Assembly (NCBI GenBank): GCA_030045295.1
Contig: JASIGD010000189.1
Span: 1-9,572, forward strand
DNA from: Streptosporangiaceae bacterium
GTDB lineage: Bacteria > Actinomycetota > Actinomycetes > Streptosporangiales > Streptosporangiaceae
DNA length: 9,572 bases
Reading direction: 5' to 3'
Part shown: positions 5,681 to 9,572 of the stretch, piece by piece
How positions within the stretch are numbered: the first letter of the stretch is position 1
Layout: every line of letters starts with the position of its first letter
Notes under the pieces: generated by a model
Seen by the model: only the letters and a program-made list of their open reading frames with translations
The model's database searches: none
What the model was told of the DNA's origin: nothing
Position numbers and translations under genes: made by a program

Positions 5681-7783
5681 TCAGCCGCTGAGGCCGGTGT
5701 ACCGCGCCGCGAACGCGAGCGCATCCCCGGCCAGGTCAGCCATCCGGCTCACCGCGCGCGCCCCGTGTCCCACCTTGTCCTCCGCGCGCAGCAGCACGGG
5801 GCGCCCGGACGACGTGGCGTGCTGCAGCGCCGCGCACATCTTGTACGCGTGCACCGGGTCGACCCGCGTGTCGTTCGTGAACACGGTGAACAGCACCGCC
5901 GGATACGCCGTCCCGTCCACCACGTGATGGTAGGGCGAGTACGACAGCAGCCAGCCGAGCTGCTCGGGATCCGAGGCGGTGCCGAACTCGACATTCCACG
6001 TCTGCCCGAGCCCGAACCGCTCGTAGCGCACCATGTCCAGCAGTGGCGCCGAGCAGATCACCGCCGCGTACAGCGACGGCCGCTGCACCAGGGCCGCACC
6101 GACCAGCAGGCCGCCGTTCGACCCGCCGGAGATGGCCAGCTGCTCCGGCGTGGTCCACCCGTCGCCGATCAGCGTCTCCGCGGCGGCCCGGAAATCGTCG
6201 AAGACGTTCTGCTTTTTATCCAGCATTCCCGCGCGGTGCCACTCCTCGCCCTCCTCGCTGCCGCCGCGCAGGTTGGCGACCGCGTACACGCCGCCCGCGG
6301 ACACCCAGGCCAGGGCGTTCGGCGAGTACGCCGGGGTGAGGCTGACGTCGAACCCGCCGTACCCGTACAGGATCGTCGGCCGCGGAGTCCGGGGAGCCGG
6401 CGGCCCCCCGGGACCGCCGCTGATGACCAGCATCCGCACGGGCGTGCCGTCCGCGGACGAGTAGGTCACCTGCTGTGCCGTCACGCCCTGGACCGGGACG
6501 CTGCCCGGCGGGGTCGCCCACGTGCTCACGGACGAGCTCCGGGCGTCGAACCGGAGCACCATCGAAGGCGTCGTGTAGTCCGTGTACACGAACCACGCCT
6601 CGTGCCCGCCCTCGGGCCGCTCGCTGATCCCGCCCACGGTGCCCAGGCCGGGCAGCGGAACCACCGCCAGCCGCGTACCGGTCGACAGGTCGTGCACGGT
6701 GATCTCGCTCAGCGCATGCCTGGTCCAGGCCGCGATCAGCACCGGCCGCGGCAGCTCCGCCCCGTCCAGGATCGCGTACGCGCGCAGCACCGCCTGGGGA
6801 TCCTCACCGATGAGGTCCCGCCAGCTGCCGCGGTCGGCCAGGCCGGCAGCCGAGGGATCAGCCACCGCGATCCTGCCCCGCGGCGCGTCGGCGTCGGTGA
6901 ACAGGTACAGCCGCCCGTCCCGCCCCACCCGCGGCGAGGTCTGCGCGTCGACTCCCTCCTGGACGACGCGCAGCTCAGGCGACGCGGGGTCGGATTCGGA
7001 CAGGTCAGCCAGCCACAGGTCGTTGCGCGGCGCGGTGCCGCGCGACACCGAGATGGCCAGCCAGCGCCCGTCCCGGCTGGTTGAGACCGAGTAGTAGTCG
7101 GTCTTGTCCCGGCCCGCGCCGAAGATCAGCACGTCGTCGTCGGCGGGGGTGCCGACCTGGTGCAGGTAGACCCGCCGGTGGTACTGGCTTTCCCCGGCGG
7201 GGACCTCCGACGCCGGCAGCCTGCGGGTGTAGTAGAAGGCCTTGCCGCCGGGAAGCCAGGCCACGTTGGAGTACCGGCACCGGTCGATCGGCCCGTCCAG
7301 CACCGAACCGGTGCCGACGTCGAGCACCCGCAGCAGGGATTCCTCGTCGCCGCCCTCGGAAAGCTGGTAGGACAGCAGCCGCCCTTCCTTGTCCGGCTGC
7401 CAGGAGTCCAGCGTGGTCAGGCCGGAGGGGTCGATGGCCGTGGGGTCGAGGAGGACCTCGACCGGACCGTCCGCCGGCTGCGTGTACAGCACGGCGTGCT
7501 CCCGCCCCGGGTCCCGCCTGGTGAAGAAGCACCGCTCCTCGCGCCAGATTGGCGTGCCCACCGCGCCGACGTGCAGCAGCTCGCGTACCTTCCCGGCCAG
7601 TTCGTCCCGCCCGGGCCACGTCTCGCGCTGCGCGCGGAACAAGTCGGCCTGCTCCCGCAGCCAGTCCGCCCGCTCGGCGCTCGAGGCGTCCTCCAGCCAG
7701 CGGTAGGGATCGCTGACCTGGTACCCGAGGACGTCCTCGGTCAGGTCGAGCCTGCGTGCCTGCGGATAGCCCAACTCGTCCAT
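5681..7783 (-). CDS. Prolyl oligopeptidase family serine peptidase (S9A)
   Basis: 700 aa from ATG, the usual length for the family. Prolyl oligopeptidases cut short peptides after proline, in the cytosol. The N-terminal signature DPYRWLED (25-32) is followed by a seven-bladed propeller region (about 75-430) and an alpha/beta hydrolase domain (about 435-695). Catalytic residues by motif: Ser555 in ISGGSNGG, Asp638 in FTNDTRV with the substrate-binding Arg640 two residues on, and His673 in VGHGAR. These align with Ser554, Asp641, Arg643 and His680 of the porcine enzyme. YGYGGFDVSLTPAYS (473-487) and NLRGGSEEGEEWHRAG (504-519) are also typical S9A. There is no signal peptide or membrane helix, so it is probably cytosolic. 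It stands alone, convergent with the AraC gene and divergent from the HNH gene. Proline specificity is inferred from the family. Confidence 0.93.
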   Translation of the reverse strand: MDELGYPQARRLDLTEDVLGYQVSDPYRWLEDASSAERADWLREQADLFRAQRETWPGRDELAGKVRELLHVGAVGTPIWREERCFFTRRDPGREHAVLYTQPADGPVEVLLDPTAIDPSGLTTLDSWQPDKEGRLLSYQLSEGGDEESLLRVLDVGTGSVLDGPIDRCRYSNVAWLPGGKAFYYTRRLPASEVPAGESQYHRRVYLHQVGTPADDDVLIFGAGRDKTDYYSVSTSRDGRWLAISVSRGTAPRNDLWLADLSESDPASPELRVVQEGVDAQTSPRVGRDGRLYLFTDADAPRGRIAVADPSAAGLADRGSWRDLIGEDPQAVLRAYAILDGAELPRPVLIAAWTRHALSEITVHDLSTGTRLAVVPLPGLGTVGGISERPEGGHEAWFVYTDYTTPSMVLRFDARSSSVSTWATPPGSVPVQGVTAQQVTYSSADGTPVRMLVISGGPGGPPAPRTPRPTILYGYGGFDVSLTPAYSPNALAWVSAGGVYAVANLRGGSEEGEEWHRAGMLDKKQNVFDDFRAAAETLIGDGWTTPEQLAISGGSNGGLLVGAALVQRPSLYAAVICSAPLLDMVRYERFGLGQTWNVEFGTASDPEQLGWLLSYSPYHHVVDGTAYPAVLFTVFTNDTRVDPVHAYKMCAALQHATSSGRPVLLRAEDKVGHGARAVSRMADLAGDALAFAARYTGLSG

Positions 7784-7789
7784 GACCGC

Positions 7790-7795
7790 ACCTTA
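7790..7795 (-). promoter_or_regulatory. TAAGGT before the peptidase start: -10 element or weak ribosome binding site
   Basis: TAAGGT on the minus strand ends 6 nt before the ATG at 7783. It fits TANNNT at leaderless spacing, but the overlapping AAGGTG also sits 5 nt from the ATG as a moderate Shine-Dalgarno. The sequence does not decide between the two. Confidence 0.3.
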
Positions 7796-7884
7796 CGGTG
7801 TCTATTCGGATGTTGGGGCCGGCGACCTTGTACGCTTATTGCGTGCGTGCACCAGGGACACACTGTTAGACGGTCAGCGCCAGC

Positions 7885-7890
7885 GGGAGG
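7885..7890 (+). promoter_or_regulatory. Ribosome binding site of the HNH gene
   Basis: GGGAGG lies 5 nt before the GTG at 7896. It fixes the start well inside an open frame that extends back to 7782, which would otherwise touch the peptidase start codon. Confidence 0.7.
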
Positions 7891-7895
7891 TGCGG

Positions 7896-8408
7896 GTGCG
7901 GCGAGTGCTGTTGCTCAACGTGACGTATGAACCGCTGACCACCGTGGGCTTGCGCCGCGCCGTCTGCCTGGTACTTTGCGGTAAGGCCGAGGTCGTCCAC
8001 GAGGACGCCGCGGGGACGGTCCTGCACGCGGCGTCGGTCGCGCTGGCCACGCCGTCGGTGATCAGGCTCTGCCGCTACGTCCGCGTTCCCCACCGCAATC
8101 GGGTGCCGCTGACCAGGGCAGCGCTGATGCGGCGGGACAACTACCGGTGCGCCTACTGCGGCCGCCGTGCGGAGACGATCGACCACGTGGTGCCGAGAAG
8201 CCGCGGCGGCCAGCACGTCTGGGAGAACTGCGTCGCCTCCTGCACGATCTGCAATCACCGCAAGGCCGACCGGCTGCTCGCCGAACTCGGCTGGACACTA
8301 GCGGTGCCGCCCGCGGTACCACGCGGCGCCCACTGGAGGCTGGTGGGCGCTCACCATGACGGCGACCCCCAGTGGGCCGCCTATTTGCGCGAGCCCAGCG
8401 CCGCCTGA
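7896..8408 (+). CDS. HNH endonuclease-family protein
   Basis: 170 aa from GTG. The start is set by GGGAGG upstream and because the product then begins MRRVLLLNVTYEPLTT, the conserved N-terminus of a widespread actinobacterial HNH family. The core is at 83-128: Cys85/Cys88 (YRCAYCG) and Cys116/Cys119 (SCTICN) form a zinc site, around the nuclease motif with Asp96-His97 (IDHVVPRSRGG), Asn111 (WENC) and His121 (NHRKADR). All expected metal and catalytic positions are present, so it should be active as a nuclease. The N-terminal 70 residues are a small beta-rich domain specific to this family, of unknown role. No partner methylase, toxin or phage gene is adjacent. The family's biological role is not established to my knowledge. 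It is divergent from the peptidase by 112 bp. Confidence 0.9.
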   Translation: MRRVLLLNVTYEPLTTVGLRRAVCLVLCGKAEVVHEDAAGTVLHAASVALATPSVIRLCRYVRVPHRNRVPLTRAALMRRDNYRCAYCGRRAETIDHVVPRSRGGQHVWENCVASCTICNHRKADRLLAELGWTLAVPPAVPRGAHWRLVGAHHDGDPQWAAYLREPSAA

Positions 8409-8418
8409 AACCCGCGTG

Positions 8419-8454
8419 CCTCCCGCCGTACCCGGCCTTCCCGCCGTTCCCGGC
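8419..8454. repeat. Imperfect 18-bp tandem repeat between convergent genes
   Basis: CCTCCCGCCGTACCCGGC (8419-8436) is followed directly by CTTCCCGCCGTTCCCGGC (8437-8454), 16 of 18 bases the same. It fills nearly half of the 81-bp gap between the HNH and MFS stop codons. No strong hairpin terminator is seen in the gap; CCCGAACGGG at 8473-8482 is too short to call. Confidence 0.7.
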
Positions 8455-8489
8455 TCGTGTCTTCCTGTTTTCCCGAACGGGCGGTGGTA

Positions 8490-9572
8490 TCAGCCGACCG
8501 CCCGCGCTTCCTTTACCGCCGCCGACGCGTCGGCGTAGCTCGCGTTTCCGGCGGCCCCGAAGGCCCGGAACTCCTGCTGGGTCAGCCCGCCCAGGACGGC
8601 CGCCGCCACCAGGCCGCCGGCCACCGGGAAGAACAGCGCCCAGCCGAAGTGGCGGACCAGCACCCCGCCGATCGCCACCGACAGCGGGAAGGTGCCGAAC
8701 GCGCACAGCATCAGCGCGCTCATTACCCGGCCGATCAGGTCTGGGGGCGCCCACTTCTGCAGGACGGTCAGGAACGTGACGTTGCCCAGGCCGTTGCTGG
8801 CGCCGACCACGAATAGCGCCGCCGCCGCGCCGGCCTCTCCGCCCAGGAACGGGATCAGGGCTATCGCGGCCGCCTCGAACAAGAACACCGCCGAAGCGAA
8901 GACGGCCGGCCGCCGCAGCCCGCCGGTGCGGGCCGCGGCGAGCGTGCCGATGATTCCTCCGGCGGCCAGGCAGGCGAGCAGCGCGCCGTAGCCGGCCGCC
9001 CCGAACCGGGCGTGCGCGAGCGAGGGCAGGGCCACCTCGCCCATCCCGCCGCCGGCCAGGTTGGCCGCGACAACGACCACCAGGATGACCTGCAGCGCCC
9101 GCGACCTCTTCAGCAGCGCGACCAGCCCGCCGCCGCTCCCTTCCCGTTCCCCGTCCTCGGCCGTTGCCCCGTCCTCGGCCGTTGCCCCGTCCGCGCTCGC
9201 GGCCACGCTCCGGCTGGTCCCGGCCACCTCCATCGCGACCGCGGTAGCAGACCCGCTCGCGGGCCGTGCTGGGATCAGCAGCAGGCTCAGCGCCGACACG
9301 GCGAACGAGGCAGCATCCACGGCGAAGGCGGTGGCCGACGAATTCGTCACGGCGACCAGGGCGCCGCCGAGCGCCGGACCGAGCAGCGACCCGGCCTGCA
9401 CGGCCGCGCTGGACAGCGCGTTGCCCGCCGCGAGCCGCTCGTTGTCGAGCAGCGACGGCATGATCGCGAACGACGCCGGCAAGAACAGGCCCTCCCCGGC
9501 GCCGATCAGCGCGGCGACGGGTCCGAGCGCGGCCAGCGAGACGACGTGTCTGGCGGCCAGCACCGCCAGCAC
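8490..9572 (-). CDS. MFS transporter, MFS_3/EntS-like exporter (N-terminus beyond the window)
   Basis: 360 codons are visible and the frame is open to the window edge; family members are near 420 aa, so roughly the first two helices are missing. It is an inner-membrane, proton-driven exporter by family; the substrate is unknown. About nine to ten hydrophobic helices can be traced (visible residues around 17-38, 55-75, 82-100, 159-178, 194-214, 222-244, 248-270, 284-306 and 310-330). LLDNERLAAGNALSSAAVQA followed by GPALGG (41-70) is typical of the MFS_3 group, as is the WAPPDLIGRVMS loop (274-285). The long cytoplasmic loop between helices 6 and 7 (about 101-155) is acidic, with DGATAE repeated twice. 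The C-terminal tail of about 28 residues is Ala-rich. It converges with the HNH gene. Confidence 0.9.
   Translation of the reverse strand: MLAVLAARHVVSLAALGPVAALIGAGEGLFLPASFAIMPSLLDNERLAAGNALSSAAVQAGSLLGPALGGALVAVTNSSATAFAVDAASFAVSALSLLLIPARPASGSATAVAMEVAGTSRSVAASADGATAEDGATAEDGEREGSGGGLVALLKRSRALQVILVVVVAANLAGGGMGEVALPSLAHARFGAAGYGALLACLAAGGIIGTLAAARTGGLRRPAVFASAVFLFEAAAIALIPFLGGEAGAAAALFVVGASNGLGNVTFLTVLQKWAPPDLIGRVMSALMLCAFGTFPLSVAIGGVLVRHFGWALFFPVAGGLVAAAVLGGLTQQEFRAFGAAGNASYADASAAVKEARAVG
9151..9192. repeat. 18-bp tandem repeat inside the MFS gene
   Basis: Two identical copies of CCGTCCTCGGCCGTTGCC (9151-9168, 9169-9186) are followed by a 6-bp partial copy. Being in frame, they encode the repeated DGATAE in the central cytoplasmic loop of the transporter. 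Such a unit can gain or lose copies by slippage without breaking the gene. Confidence 0.85.

Noticed and set aside
4304..7084. Very long open frame on the plus strand opposite the methyltransferase and peptidase and overlapping the AraC gene
   Set aside because: It is Arg/Gly/Pro/Ala-rich without any domain, and it overlaps three well-recognised genes. It is an effect of high GC content on the complementary frames.
7782..7895. Longer HNH protein starting at 7782
   Set aside because: It would overlap the peptidase start codon. The added 38 residues are not part of the family N-terminus, and GGGAGG supports 7896.
7784..7895. Promoter for the HNH gene at TACGCT (7831-7836)
   Set aside because: The hexamer fits TANNNT, but no -35 is seen at usable spacing and such hexamers are common by chance.

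Overview
The window is high-GC, densely coded DNA with strong G/C bias at third codon positions, frequent GTG starts and several start sites that look leaderless. Together with close matches to actinobacterial family signatures (EttA, GlbO-type globin, the HNH family beginning MRRVLLLN), this points to a chromosomal segment of an actinomycete. Species cannot be told. No RNA genes, insertion sequences, CRISPR arrays or phage genes were seen.

Layout. 1-1155 (+) is the C-terminal two thirds of ettA, a ribosome-bound ABC-F ATPase. It converges on a minus-strand block that reads from 4834 down to 1178: a small SAM methyltransferase, a 52-codon ORF coupled to it by a 4-nt overlap, an MscS-type mechanosensitive channel, a group II truncated haemoglobin (glbO), and a stand-alone LanC-like protein. 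The ettA and LanC-like stop codons lie in the two arms of one palindrome. An AraC-family regulator (4890-5657, +) is divergent from the methyltransferase across 55 bp that hold an inverted repeat. It converges on a cytosolic prolyl oligopeptidase (5681-7783, -). An HNH nuclease-family protein (7896-8408, +) is divergent from the peptidase and converges on a truncated MFS exporter (8490-9572, -) that runs off the window.

How the genes may work together. The AraC regulator probably controls itself and the methyltransferase side. The minus-strand block may be co-transcribed, at least from mscS to the LanC-like gene (51-nt and 16-nt gaps). Globin, osmotic channel and LanC-like enzyme would fit a stress or redox theme, but that is inference. 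ettA, glbO and mscS are ordinary actinobacterial genes; the LanC-like gene between ettA and glbO is the most distinctive item. It keeps a zinc site with three apparent Cys ligands (WCHG plus CCG) and has no lanthipeptide precursor or dehydratase nearby. No complete new defence or biosynthetic system is visible. The points most worth a second look are the orphan LanC-like protein, the coupled small ORF, and the divergent operator-like repeat.
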